From positions 1,200,663 through 1,264,662 of the forward strand of contig VZDJ01007747.1 of the NCBI GenBank assembly GCA_008694505.1: a stretch of 64,000 nucleotides of DNA. Reading direction: 5' to 3'. Source of the DNA: Cyanoderma ruficeps (lineage: Eukaryota; Chordata; Aves; Passeriformes; Timaliidae). Positions 24,477 to 37,348 of this stretch are shown one piece after another. A model generated the notes under the pieces. It was not told where the DNA came from, did no database searches, and was given only the letters and a program-made list of their open reading frames with translations. Each line of letters starts with the position of its first letter. Position 1 is the stretch's first letter. The position numbers were made by a program, and so were the translations under genes.

Positions 24477-27400
24477 TAAACCACGCCCAAAAAACCAAAA
24501 CCTACCCAGCAGGAACACACTGACTGAAAAGTATGTCACCACATTTGGAAGAATAGAGTAGTTCTGCAAGAAAAGGCAGCCCGTCTTTGCAGGCCCAGAA
24601 AGAGCTCGTACAACCCTCAAGTGGTTTTGGTATCCAAGAGGAGGCTGTGCTACCAGGGAGTGTCTGAGACTTCTCTCTATACGCTGGCTGTCAACATAAA
24701 CACTGAGAATGTCAGAGATCAAGTGTTCAGTCATGTTTTAAACATCAGACAGTCACAGTTTCTCAACCCACACATCACATCTTCACAAACAAGCCCCAAA
24801 CATGTCAAATGGATTGCTCACTGTGGTGAACAAGCTCAGTAACATCAGCTCTTCAGCTTCCACTCTTTTCTCACCCCTTTCCACACTGATGTTTTGTGAA
24901 GCAGGCAAATGGGTGCCTGAGAGACCACACAGAAAAATGGAAAACATTCTTGTCTATTGGACTTCTAAAGTATTCCAGTATCTCGAAATGCAAATCAGTG
25001 CCCCTAAAATCACAAATGGGAATTAAGTGCTTATGCATTATTTTTTAATCCCCAAAAATTTCTATGTGTATCTTTAAGTACCCAAATACCTTTGAGGATT
25101 TGGACTCTGGAGCACTCAAGTCAATTGAAATCTTTGTGTCTACCGAAGAAAAAAAATGGATCAAACACATCAGAAAGCACACTGTTGTCTGGGAGATATT
25201 ACAGGATGATGTCAGCTATGTGAACTGTAGTTTCTTTATTTGGCTCACTACATTTTGTCTTAACCACTAACTGATTTGCTCTTCAGTAGACCCTTGTTTG
25301 AACCTTAAGACTCCTTGAGATTGAACAGACCTCCAGATCACTCTTAGGTACTTGTACTAGCAGTTTAACTCACACTGAAGAGACATTCAAAAATGACCAT
25401 ACAGAAGACATCTACTAAAACAAAAGCAGTTCAGTAGAGACAAACACATTGTCTACAAAGGCCATTCATGCAGCACACATTGGCTTTTTTAGGCTGCGGA
25501 ATGCAGGGGGAGAAAAGTTGGCCACAGAATTTTAATTATGTTAAACAAGACTTGCCTGACTCTGCCAGTGCATCAAATTTGAGTTTAATAGCCCTTAATC
25601 AGGTATAAAAAGTAGTGAGCTGACAAAAGAGGCTGTTTCGTATATAGTTACATTGAAATACATTGCTCAATTGAATGAAACCTTTTCCAGAGGAAGACAA
25701 GCAGACCTCAAGTTCTCTTCAATTTGTTTCTAAATCCATATAATAAAACCAAAAGTATTTACCAAGCAATCCTTTCAAAAGCACGGTTTACATTTCAGAA
25801 AATGAGGTCTAAATCAACACTTAATTTGAGCAGATGGAACTAATTTTCCCTTTTGTAGGGCAAGCATGAAGCATTATTTAACTCCGACTTTTTTCAACAC
25901 TTTATTGACCTAATTACATCAATGTCCAGTTATAACAAGGCATCATCCTGATCTGCAGTAAAGTCCAGTAAGCTACACATAATGAAATAATGGTACCTTC
26001 AAGGTAAAATTACACACCTGAATTCAGTTTCTTGTGGACTGAGCTGTTCCAGCTAATTCAGCAAGATGCTACACATCGCCAAATACTTTTTTCTTCAGCT
26101 GCAGATCAGCTGAATTGCCAAACTCTTTATGCAGTTGATTACTGCCAGACAAGATGTGCATGTCCACAATCCTGACTGTACTCTCTCATTCAGATGCCCT
26201 AGCATCCATGAGCCATTCCTAAATCCAGGCACCATTCTAAAGACAAAAGCCTCTACATTTTAAATTTACCTTAACAGCCTTAAAGGGTAGACCTGTGCTT
26301 CAGAGAACTGCACACAGGTCAGCTATAGAGGCAGATCTACCCAAATGTGACAGAAGCAGAGGGATGTCATACAGGTATGACACAGAACTGTCCTTCAGAA
26401 CTCATTTAGTTTACACTAGCCTGCAATGAAAAGAATCACTCTTGTAAGTTTAAATCATACATCAGCTTTGCTGCTGGGGCTGAGAGTGAAGCAGGTTCCT
26501 AGAACAGCACCAGTTCACCTGTTCAAGTAAATAAACTCTATTTTCAAGATCTCTCCCATTTACTTTCTGAACATGGCATACTAGAAGCCTTATCTTGTTA
26601 GCAAAGCAAAGTCAAACACTTCTGAAGTTATGATTCAAGATAAGCCCTTAAAAAAACCCTCCAGATTTCCATTAGCTGGAATTATTTCTCCTTTCAAAAA
26701 GAAAAAAAAAAGTTTATAGCTATTGCCAGAGCAAATAACATTGAATAGCTTGCTGGGATTAACAATTCCATTGATTCTCTGTGCACAGTTACCCGAAATT
26801 AATTCCTTTACTTCACACTCATATTTATGTGAATGGCACTCATCCTTTGACCTCCTGCCGAACCCTGCACTGGAAATGCATTTATGCAGCACAATTCACA
26901 CTTTGTTAGGTCTTATTCCAGAAAGCAAACCCTTATTCAGGCTGTAATCAGGGCATCCCAGGGAGGAGCTCTGTCCCAGCACTCTGTTTCTGTGGCTATT
27001 ACGATGGCTTATTTTCTATTCTACCAAGTTTTTCAAGAAATCTGATGGAACTGGCTGACAAAGAGCCCGGTAACTTCAATAAAGTCAGATACTGAAACCT
27101 GGAAGGAAGTGTTATGATTAACCATCTCATTAAACCTCTTGAATTTCACCAGATGATGCTTTGAACAGCTCTATAATTTCTAGTGGAGATAAAGTACATC
27201 TTTCAGAAAGTCATTTGATCTAGATTAAAGTGCATCAAGTGCTGGAAAATCAAAAGTTATGTTTGAGTTTTTAATTACTACTATTTTGCTTTAAGTCTCT
27301 TTCAATGGGTGAAAATTAGGAGAACAAAAAAATCCATGACATACAGTCTAATTCCTAAGGAAGAAAAAAATCAAAGTGATGGAACAGCTCAAATTGGGTT

Positions 27401-28113
27401 TTCCTTCCTAAAAAAACCAAACATCTAATCAAGATTTTCAAATCCATTAATGCTTAGATGAGGGTGGGAAAAAAGCTAAACAATTTTTCTCAATTGCATT
27501 CTGATGGTAGTAACGAGCAGACACATTTATGCACCATGTAGATTTCCAATGTAATAACCTAGCATATCTAAATTAAAAAGTAGATACCCTAGAGTCATGC
27601 AACTCCTCAACAGTACTTCTGTCACACAGAAATAAAAGAAGCATTTGCAGATTTAATGCTTTCTTGCTTTTGATCACTGGTAAGTCTTATTTCATTTAAA
27701 AACAAATCCTATCTCACTTCCCATACTGTGCTAAGACCTCGAAGATCAAGATGTTTCAAATAATTTTGGTGATACCTAAGGACAGCCTTGTCTTTAATTT
27801 ATAAAAAATATTACTGTTTGTTTAAATTAGAGGGAGAAACCAGTTAGTAGAGTTATTTGCAAAAGCCTAAAAAGTATAGGAGAGGTTGGGGTGGGTTTTG
27901 GGGACTCGGATTTTTTTTTTTAGGTTCATCCCCTCCCTCAAACATAGGTAAAAAAAATGCTGTTGCAACAGAGGAGCAGTACTCCTGAATCAAAATACTA
28001 TATAAAATCATTATTTGCCTATTAGGGTATCTAATAGATTTTTTTTCCATAAAAGATCACCTAATTCTTATTCCTTTATTCTGTGGTTCTGTACCTTGTA
28101 AATGGAATTATAC

Positions 28114-28140
28114 AAATAAGTAAATAAATAATAAAAGAAA
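28114..28140. repeat. AAAT-type low-complexity tract
   Basis: Imperfect tetranucleotide repeat of the form aaat/aaag (aaataagtaaataaataata). No other feature is present. Confidence 0.8.
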
Positions 28141-29279
28141 TTTTTGGACAGCCCTAGAAGACATTGCTTCTGAAAGAAAAATTCAAACATTTAGTTTACA
28201 CACTATGAACAAGCACTGAATTTTTGAGCATTAAAGAACTGCCCAGTACTAAAGTGTTCATCTTATAATTGCTGCACCTCACTAAGTACCAAAACTGTTT
28301 ATATTCCGAAAATAGAAGTCCATCATTTGGGAATTTAATTTATGGAGATCAATTCATATTCTCAGAGTTAGAACCACTGTGTCTAGACAAACCTGCTGCT
28401 TAACACAGGTTCACACAATTTCCAACATTAAGTTCAAACAGGAAACTTAAAAATTCAACATTTCTCTAATTCACCACAGAGAATTCATCTGCGTGGCTCC
28501 TGTCACGAAACTTATCTCAAGATATACAAAATTATTCAGATACACAACTCAAGCAGAAGTCTAATATAGGTACTTAGTTTCTCTGCACAGAAGACAAGTA
28601 GGACTGCTGTCCTATTCTTAAATAACAAACACTTCTAGAAAAAAAAAATCAGAGGCATAAATAGGAACTACAATTTTTGTTTATTTCAGTAGCTTCATTA
28701 ATGCATTGTTTCTGACCAAACCAGGCCACAGCAGAAAAAGACACCTACACAGCTAAAACTAGGCACACCATGTTAAACCTCTGTATTATAGAGTAAATCT
28801 TACGTAATTTGTGCCAATACATGGGAGAGGAAAAACAAAGTTTGATCCTTTGCTCTTTGGAAACTCCATGTGCAGCCAGTGTTAACATTGCTCACCCATT
28901 TTTGCAACGCTCTTTAAATGCCAGACCAAAAAGCAACATAGAAAGTGAAAATTAATCAACTTATTTGTAGAATGCAGCTTTCTAAATTTGACTGTGTATA
29001 TTCTTTGGTGGTACAGATGTATTTTCTAAACTTTTGGAGAAGTTTAAATGTGCCATGCACTTCTGAAGATACTTCACTAGTTTCAAGCCATTAGAGAGTT
29101 TGTTTATCAGACCACAGGAGGATGTTTGGGGATAGCTGTTACAGGGCAATAGCACATAATGATGGTTTCTCAGAAAACCATCTCAGCAACACTTCAGGCT
29201 CAAGCATTTTCTGAGGAAAGGGTTTATGCCTAACAGGCATAAACATTTATTTTACAAATTCACAAAGATCCTTTCTGAA

Positions 29280-29640
29280 TCCATGTACACCATCAGCATC
29301 CATCATCTGTGGCAAGGACTTCCACAGCTGAGCCATGCATTGTGCAGAAGTCACCTCTGCTTTCTGTGAGCAAGGCAGCTTAACCTTGCATTAGGAAACA
29401 AGTGCATTGTCATTACCTGTTTACATTCTCTGGATCAATGGAGATGTTACACGCTTCTTACTCAACCCAGTCTTTGTCATTCCCTGCACAGAACAAGCTC
29501 CACAGCTTTGGCCAGCCTTTCACCCCTTCCTGTCACTTTTCTAGTTCTACCTCATCCTTTTTGAGACAGGGGACCCGGACTACAATGCACCAAGGAATTA
29601 TGCCATGATACTACAAATTTGTTTTCTCTGTTGCTTTCCA
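29280..29640 (-). mobile_element. Ancient CR1-type LINE remnant (antisense)
   Basis: A second old non-LTR retrotransposon piece on the minus strand. On the plus strand it shows ctgtggcaaggacttccaca at about 29309, then a gtgcagaagtcacctctgc-like segment, and farther on ctttttgagacaggggaccc at about 29557 followed by a tacaatgcaccaaggaatta-like segment. These occur in the same order and at similar spacing in antisense copies of the ancient CR1 families of birds and reptiles, where they read 'ctgtggcaaggagttccaca' and 'ttttgagatggggtgacca'. The middle has diverged strongly. It encodes nothing. The edges are approximate, and the family assignment is from memory. Confidence 0.55.
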
Positions 29641-29707
29641 CATGATTCATCCATGTTTTAACAGTAACAGAAGCCATTGTGAAAACAAGTACAGCAGAGG
29701 TTATATT

Positions 29708-29719
29708 AAAAAAAAAAAA
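29708..29719 (+). repeat. Poly-A run
   Basis: Twelve uninterrupted A; simple homopolymer. Confidence 0.9.
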
Positions 29720-29762
29720 TTACCTTATCTGACAGCTACTCTTACTGAGCTTTGTAATAAAT

Positions 29763-29803
29763 CCAAAACAAACCAACAAACCAACCAACCCCCAATCAAA
29801 ACC
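29763..29803 (+). repeat. A/C-rich CAAA/CCAA microsatellite
   Basis: Imperfect repeat of caaa and ccaa units (aaaccaacaaaccaacc) with one strand almost free of G and T. Low-complexity DNA. Confidence 0.85.
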
Positions 29804-32676
29804 AGTAATTGGATTGATTCCAGATCAACAAAGTTTCCCCCAACACATTTATAGCCCTCAGACAGAGCTTTTATCTTTATCATTATTATTACTATTTACC
29901 ACTCTGGCACTTTTCTAATAATGTAGTTGATATTTAGATCTTCCAAGAGCAATGATGTAGCAAAATTATTCAATTCCACATAGACAGAATATTAGGCCAT
30001 GATTTTTACTCTTCCTAAACTTGGATCTTAACTGACATCTTCAATATTAAGCTATAATGATTTACTGTCCTGGTGGCTTGGGATCCTCTTTCTTTAACCA
30101 TCAGACTAACATGCACTACTGCTGAGGACAGTAATGAGATCTCATTGATATCCAAGCACAGCAAAATTTACAGGAGCTCCTCTTTCTACATATTAAATAG
30201 TCCAGTGGCAATCTAAACTTTGTTAATCTGTAGGTACATTTCCACGCAGTCAATGGGGATAAGACTGAAGGAGTGCATTTTTCTGCAGCTATGGCTGTTA
30301 CTTTCACAGACCACTGACCCAACATTTACCCAGCACCAGTGCAGTATTATGCTACAATGCCAGTGCACTTTACAATGCTGCACCAACATTAGGGAAAGCA
30401 GTTCCCCTGCAAAAACTTATTTTCACACCTCCCATGTCAAAACAACGTTCTCACATTTAAGTCACTTTTAAAGGATTTGTTTGAAAATTAGATATGGCCT
30501 TCACAATTAAATCAACAAAAGATGACTGTCATTCAGTTATTTCTGAAGTACAAAATAATCTAATACCTTTTCAAGTCTTTCAGTATTATCAGCATGCAGA
30601 ACAGTCCATTAAAGACACTGCTAGCTAGTTTTCTCATCACCTCCTCACCCTGAGCCTCTGCCAACACCTCTGCCCTGCTCCCCATGAACAAAGTTTTATA
30701 TTATTTCTGTATCACCTTCTCATTATCCAAGTTTTGTTCCTCAAACATTAAAAGCATGTCTGCAGTACAAGTGCCCATAGAGTAATTTTCAGATTTTAAA
30801 AAAATACATAATCAGTCTCAGGCACCTTATTAGAAGTCTAGAATAGCTGACCAGCTTGCCAGCACATGGAGCTAGTTCCTGTTACATACAAATCTGATTT
30901 TAAAATCCAAGTTATTAGAAACTCAATTATGTATTTTTTAAAGTCAGTCTTATTTAACATGTTGGAAAGAAACTTACAATTATAACTGACAGAAAAATAA
31001 AATTTCAGTAAGTCTCATGCTTTTATTAGAACACATATGGATTACGCACTGTGAACCAAGGTGGCAGGCATTCAATTAAAAAGATCATCAAGAACTGCTC
31101 GCTTGACAAAGCCAGAGCTAAGGGAACCACATCCTTCATGAAAACAGCACAGAAGATTCTCTTAATTGCTCACATTTAGAATGGGTTTTGATACAAGAGT
31201 TAATGGCCACAGCATATGTACTACTGTAATATATTGTATTCTATAGGGTACTTAGTTATCACGTTGTATAATGATTACTGAGAGGTAAGTCTTGAAACTT
31301 CTGTCCATCACTGAAGAACAAAGCATTTTAAGCAGTTTAAGTCATCCAGTTAATTCTACTGAGGTTAGCCCTAAAATAACCTTGATGTCTTGGTTTCAAT
31401 GTGCATTCATTTTTAAAGTCCACCAAGAGAAAAAAATATTAAGCAGGCAGAGCCAAGGAAGCAGATGACACCACTATTACATGAAAAGAATGTTCCTCAA
31501 AAGTTCAAGCATCTGCATTACTATCCATCACAGTTTCCCCTTCTAATATTTCAAAGACATTAAGAAGTGCTAATTGTAGTCTTAAGTGAGAAAGAGGAAG
31601 TAATGGACTGCTGGAGTAAGAGAGGATATGGCTCCATCCAACTGCAGACAGACATGCCCTCTGCTTCCTGGACACTGTCAATGTCACAGACTTGCTAACA
31701 GTTAACAGAGGTCCAGAGAAAAAGAACCTGAAGGTTCACAATTCTACAGTCTTTAACAGAACCTCCAGATGCATAGTTTTTGTAGTTGTAGCTTTGCAAG
31801 AAGTCCCCAGCCATGAGCTCTCTTGGATGTACTCCAGAATACATGTTTGGATTTAAAAATTGAGCACAAAAGTTAAAAGGGTGAAAACAGGATGCACAAC
31901 AGGGAGACATTTGTATCTTTGCATTTATGCTTCTACCTTCAGGTAACTAATTAACTTGATGTGCTAAAGAAGGCACTAGTTGTTTCCATCTCCAAATGAC
32001 AGCTTTTTCCTCTGTCAGCACACCATTACTCCCCTTTCAGCTCTTTCCAAATATAAGAGACTTTGGAAACTGGCTTTTCAGGGCCTAACATACCTTCCTG
32101 CTTTTTTATGGCGCAAGAAGTATCTAACACACACTATGCCCAGAGCTGTATGATATCTGAACACATGTATGAACAGAACACACACATGCATCAGGTACGT
32201 ACAACAGTGTTCAGCATCAATGTAAAAAACAATTTTAGGGTATTTCTAAGGCCTATTAAAAATATGGAGAAATTTAGGACTTCTGTAACACAGGAAAACA
32301 AGAGTTATTAATGTCAACTCCTCAGGCCATATTAGCTAATATAGTTGGCTAATAAACACCTCTCAAGTACAGTCTTCACAACTCTGGACACTGCGGAGTC
32401 TATCTGACAACTAATGACTACTATACAGCTCACAATACAGCTGTCATGTGTCCTTAATCTATTTTGAAACTGCCTAGACTGATAATAAAAGGAACTGCAA
32501 CCATCATCAGTAGTATCTTCCCAAGGTACACAGAAATCACCCATCCTTGTTCCCCACTCACTGTTCCCCCCAGATAACCAGGATATTTCACAGAGCTGCA
32601 ATCACAGTTTCCAAGCACACTGTAGATCCATCCTTCATTATACCATTATAAGGGTGGGATTGAGTGCATGTGCTGC

Positions 32677-33230
32677 TGTGCTGCTTTTGGCTGGGATAGG
32701 GTTAATTTTCTTCACAGTAGCTGGTGTGGGCTATGTTTTGTATTTGTGCTGGAAACAGTGTCAATAAAACAGGGATATTTTTTTCATTACTGCTGAGCAG
32801 TGCTTCCAGTGCAGGGCCTTTTCTGCCTCTCTCTGCCTCTCACATCACCCCACCAAGGGCTGGGGGTATACAAGAGGCTGGGAGAGGACAAAGCCAGGAG
32901 ATGTGAACAACTAACCCAAGGGATATTCCATACCATAAGTCATCATGCTCAGAATACAGACCTCAGGAAAGAAAGAAGGGAGGGACACTTGGAACGATGA
33001 CGCCAGGCATGACAGGGTCCTGCTTTCCTGGAGATGGCTGAACTGCTGCCTACCCCTGGAAAGTGGTGATTGAATTCCTTGTTTGGATTTGCTTGTGTGT
33101 GTGGTTTTCATTTTATCTCAACCCACAAGTTTTCTCACCTTTACTCTTTGGAGTCCTGCCCCATCTCACTGTGAGAAGTGAATGAGCAGCTGTGTGAGGC
33201 TGACTTGCCATCTGAGGTTAGACCACAACA
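32677..33230 (+). mobile_element. Solo LTR of an avian endogenous retrovirus (ERVL-like)
   Basis: A 554-bp long terminal repeat standing alone. It opens with TGTGCTG (32677) and closes with CCACAACA (33230), the TG...CA ends of retroviral LTRs. Flanking 5-mers gctgc (32672-32676) and gctac (33231-33235) differ at one base and look like a 5-bp target-site duplication, the size typical of ERVL-type insertions. Internally it matches a high-copy avian LTR family that I recognise but cannot name with certainty: ggctgggatagggttaattt near 32689, ggatattccataccata near 32920, ctttcctggagatggctgaa near 33025, and tctcaacccacaagttttc near 33116. Where the family carries a TATA box this copy has the degraded text agaataca near 32952. 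The segment with the family's polyadenylation signal, just before tctcaaccc, appears deleted. No internal retroviral genes remain: recombination between two LTRs normally leaves a solo copy like this. Confidence 0.88.
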
Positions 33231-33505
33231 GCTACATAAGAACAAACTAAAACATTGGGATCTTCCAAGAGATAAAGGGTCTCAAACACAGAATGTAGAC
33301 AACAGAAACCAGAACCTGAATTAGCCTTGTATTTAGCAACATGTCAGAAAGTATGGCATATTCCTGATACGGTCTTCTGACTATTCCATTAATGCAGAAT
33401 ATCGCTTCAGCCCTTCTTTTTCCATGCCTTGTCAACCTTCCTGATTTACCTGAACACCAGGATTTTGTAGCAGGGCCTCCCTCCAGACGAGCATCCCATA
33501 AAATG

Positions 33506-33519
33506 GTGTGTGTGTGTGT
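33506..33519 (+). repeat. (GT)n microsatellite
   Basis: Seven GT units in tandem. Simple sequence. Confidence 0.9.
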
Positions 33520-36207
33520 CTCACTGGAGAAACAGTGTACTACTTTTCATAGCTGCAGCACAGAAACCCACATCAAGACAAAGTCCCTGCACCTTTTTAA
33601 GACATGATGCAGAGCAGTAGTGGCACCAAGGTCAGGCTGTGCCTCTGGGACATCACTGTGGACCTTCCTCTGTGCACTGCCCTCTCACCACAAGCATACA
33701 GCAGAAAGTACATTCTAGTTGCAGTCATAGTTTGAAGTCTAAATAAAACGTCAGGGTTTTCCATTTGACACAAGTTAATAACGCCACCAACCTGCTATTT
33801 TTTAGTCATCTAAAAACTATTACTCTACCCTCAATTTAAGTTCTTGAACAGTTTACATTTCAAAAGGGTGTCATTGTAGAATAGTATGTTAAAATTATCT
33901 GTAACTGCTATGAATGCGCATTCAAAATGGGATTAGTCTTTTCAAAGCGTATGAACTTTTGGCATGGCACCCACTTTTCATCTTGTCAGAGTGCTACCTG
34001 ATGCATTTATGTAACTGGCAAATTTTTTTGTTATTGACAAAAATGGTTTAGTGCAGCGCTCAAATATATTACGTAAGAGTCATATAAAACCAATTTTCTT
34101 TCAAAAAGAGATCTGTATTCCTCTAACTGTCAAAAAATTGAGGCTGGAAGGACACTTTTAACTGAGATTTAAGACTCCCAGTACTGCTGTAACTTCGCAT
34201 GTTTCTAAAAGCCTCTGCCAATAGCCATCACTGCCCACTGGACCTGTGTATTTAATAAATTAAGGAAGTTAGAGTATACTAATAACTAGTACACATCCTA
34301 TGAAACTCTTCACAAAATTGCATCAAAACTTGAATAAGCAAAGGCTCTAGAGATTAGTCCCAAACTATTGCAATTTTCTTGACAATGGAAACATCCTTCA
34401 AAGTAAGTTACAGCTCATGAGAATTAGTTTATTGTAAGGCAGAAATTCCCCTTCCTGACAACTACAAACCCAAATTTATTGTAAGAACTAGTAGCCAGGC
34501 AGTGGAGAAGCTAGTGTCCTTATTCACAGTATAGACACTATGGAAACACACTCAGCAGGTGGAAATCAGTGCTTTGATTTCAGTGACATCACTGCAATTT
34601 GCGCTAAGTGATAATCTGACATTTAATATCCTTCCTGTTCAACATCCTCAGCCCCAGGAAAGAATTAAAAACACTTAGTTCATTTCTGTCATTCCCAATT
34701 CAACTATCAGACAGCAGTGAGGCGAATGAATGCTAAGAGTGTTGCAAGCTGTTACAGTTACACATTTTCACTGAGGGCAGAAGAAACTGGACATTGTTTC
34801 AGATCCTTCAAATTGAGGGTTAGATAAAAGAAACTGCAAAGAGCTACCATATGACCCATTTACCTTTGTCATTCTGGAAAACACATCTGCCTTAAAAAAC
34901 TTCAATCAGTATGATTTATGCTACCTATGAAAAAAGAACAATTTAGATTGTGTTCTGTTTTACTTAAAACTCCTGTAACAGTCCTGGGAGCATGATAACA
35001 ATCTCTGTTCCTTGAATTGACAACCAGATAGTGGTACCTAAAAGAAACAACTTAAAATGTGATTGATTTCTTGGAGAGATAAGAATTCTGGTTTACTGAA
35101 GGTGACTATTAGGACAAGCATCACTACAACATAAAAACTAGATGGAGATATTGCAATGAATCATTCCTGAATCAAGGATGAACCATACATCAAAGCACTT
35201 CTGACAGTACATTAGAAAAACAAGCCATTGAAAAATTTCTACTGGGTTCTTTATTTCAGTCTCCCATTATCTTAGAAAAGAAAATAAGAAAATGCATATC
35301 TTCTTACCAGTGTAGGAGTAAAAAAAAATTTAAAAAAAGGATCTTTCATTTAAGGAAAGAGCTGGGCTGCAGATTGAGATGCTGTGATTTCCCAAGACCT
35401 CACATACAGTTCCCTCTGGGTTAATACTTACTCAGAGTAGCCAGAGAGCTGCAAGTGCTAATCCTGATGATGCACAGTTCTTACTAAAGCCATTCTGCAG
35501 CATGGCCTGCAGGCAAACTGTACAGATGATAAGGCTGCCAATTTGTCAGGTATGAATTTAAGTGCAATTTCAACTCTGCACAGCTCCCAATTTGAAAACA
35601 TTTTTTTTAAACTTCAAAGTTATTTTCTTTCATTTATTTTTTTTCCCACAGCAGGACTGTCATCTTAACTCTCCTCCTACCAGCCTCAGGAACAGAAACT
35701 CCCTTCTCTGGACACAATTTACTAAATCCCTGTGTCAGACCCTCCCTTTTTACCTGGTTCCCTCCTGTTCCCATGAAAGCAGAACTCAGCAATGGCTCTA
35801 GCCCCTCTTCCCCCATCCCTTTTCCTCCCCAGCAGCCCAAGAGGTAGGTAATCTGCATGATGCTTTCTGTGAGGTCTTCAGGGTGAAGACGGGCCAGTGC
35901 CTATGGGCAGAGCAGGGAACCTGTGATTCCACGGCTTGAAAGGTGCAAAGTGGGTCCATGACCCAGTGAATATAAGAGGTGAGGTGGGCAAAGTCCTCAT
36001 GCTCATACCCAAAACTCCTTAAAGCACGGTCATACCTCCAGAAAGCCTGGTTTCCTACTTTTCACCATTCCAAAATCCCCCTGCCTTTTCCAGGCCACCT
36101 CACCCACCAGGAACTCGCCCGATTTCTCCAGACAGCCACTGCACCTCACCCACAGCCCAGTCTGCAATCTGCACCACCATGACAGGATACCCTCACCACT
36201 GAAATGC

Positions 36208-36219
36208 NTATATATATAT
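36208..36219. repeat. Short (TA)n tract with an N
   Basis: An undetermined base at 36208 is followed directly by tatatatatat. The N probably marks an unresolved repeat length. Confidence 0.9.
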
Positions 36220-36856
36220 GTAAGAGCACAGAAAAAGGTTGCCTCATTTAAGTAAAGAAACACATATATCTTATAAAGCATTCTGAAACACACTGTGATT
36301 CAGACTTTGGATATTTACTATTACCATTATCACCACTGCTGCTGCTGTCACCATGGCTATACACACTGAACAAATTCAATTTTGTTTCAGTATCAGGAAA
36401 AATACTTCCACCCTTCTCTAAAAGCAAACTCAGGCCAACTACTCCCCCTCATCTTTCCTGACCTTTTTCCTATGCTCCATTAAGCACAATATAAGGCAAG
36501 TGCCTTTCCTACCAACCCCAGAAGGATCACTTCTTTTGAACAGCTAGCCTCCATCAGGACATAATTTCTGGAATAGGAGAGGAAACACAATCAAGGGTAA
36601 GAAAAGGACTTTCAGACAATCTTTAGGGGAATGTGAGCTAAATGATGCCTTTCCATCATGCTTTTGGCCAATGCTAGCCCTTGTGAAATAGTGCAAATGA
36701 GAAAAGTCCAGTAAAAAAAGACTTCCTTAGAAATCAATACAGAGTATCTGACTGGACAGACAAGCAGAAGTACTGGGCTGCATGGACCAAAAATAGTTTA
36801 ACAAACAGTTTCTCATTAAACATGTGGCTATATCAACACATCATAGTTGAAGCTAA

Positions 36857-37348
36857 CATCTGGCTGGTGACCAGTCACCCCCAGTGCTCACAAGGGCTAA
36901 ATTACAAAGACCAGTACTTTTATCAAAGATCTGGACACAGGAGTTGAAGGCACCATCAGTTAGTTTGCTGATGATGCCACACTGGGATCTGCTGTTGGCT
37001 CTTTTGAGGGATGAGAGGTCCCACAGGGACCCTAAATAAATTGGAGAATTAAAAGGCATAAATGGCATAAAACTGAAAAAAGAAAAACAATGCCTGATTC
37101 TGCAGCTAGGACAGAGTAATGCCAGGCACAAGTATAACCTGGGAGAGGAGTGCCTGGAGAACAGTCCTGTGGAAAGGGATCTGGGGTGATGGTTGACAGC
37201 ATGGTCAAGAGTGCGCCCTGAAAGGCCAGAGGACAAACCCCATCCCGTGTGCATCAAACACAGCATCACCAGCCAGGTTATGAGAGGTGGCCATCCCACT
37301 GTACCCACATTGGCGGGGCCTCCCCTGGAACACTGTGTGCATTTTGTG
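36857..37348 (+). mobile_element. CR1 LINE fragment (end of reverse-transcriptase region, no 3' tail)
   Basis: A sense-strand CR1 piece. It begins with catctggctggtgaccagt, runs through the tail of the reverse-transcriptase region and stops at cactgtgtgcattttgtgg. At 36964-36978 the reading ttt gct gat gat gcc gives F-A-D-D-A, the remnant of the catalytic (F/Y)xDD box of LINE reverse transcriptases. Other CR1 hallmarks are ggatctggggtgatggttga near 37177, catcaaacacagcatcacca near 37251 and ggggcctcccctggaacact near 37314. The frame is broken by many changes, so it is inactive. Unlike most CR1 copies it lacks the 3' terminus, so its 3' part was deleted or lost after insertion. A 151-codon open frame on the opposite strand is only the antisense shadow of this repeat. 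Confidence 0.85.

Larger units (their letters stand above)
20481..29279. other. Unique AT-rich non-coding DNA
   Basis: I see no exon, RNA gene or recognisable large repeat. The stretch contains a possible conserved element at 21000-21190, a TTG/TTA microsatellite at 21753-21783, T- and A-runs at 24344-24360 and 24462-24476, and an AAAT-rich tract at 28114-28140. Open frames are all about 110 codons or fewer and look random. Confidence 0.65.
29641..32676. other. Unique non-coding DNA
   Basis: No supported gene. The stretch contains a 12-A run at 29708-29719 and a CAAA/CCAA-type tract at 29763-29803. The remaining sequence is AT-rich, CpG-poor and unremarkable. Confidence 0.65.
33231..36856. 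other. Unique non-coding DNA
   Basis: No supported gene. The stretch contains a (TG)n microsatellite at 33506-33519 and a TA tract with an N at 36208-36219. The part at about 35840-36180 is richer in GC than its surroundings and may be part of an unidentified repeat. I see nothing else. Confidence 0.6.

Noticed and set aside
36853..37308. 151-codon open frame on the minus strand, the longest in the window
   Set aside because: It is antisense to a CR1 LINE fragment and resembles no protein; a by-product of repeat composition.
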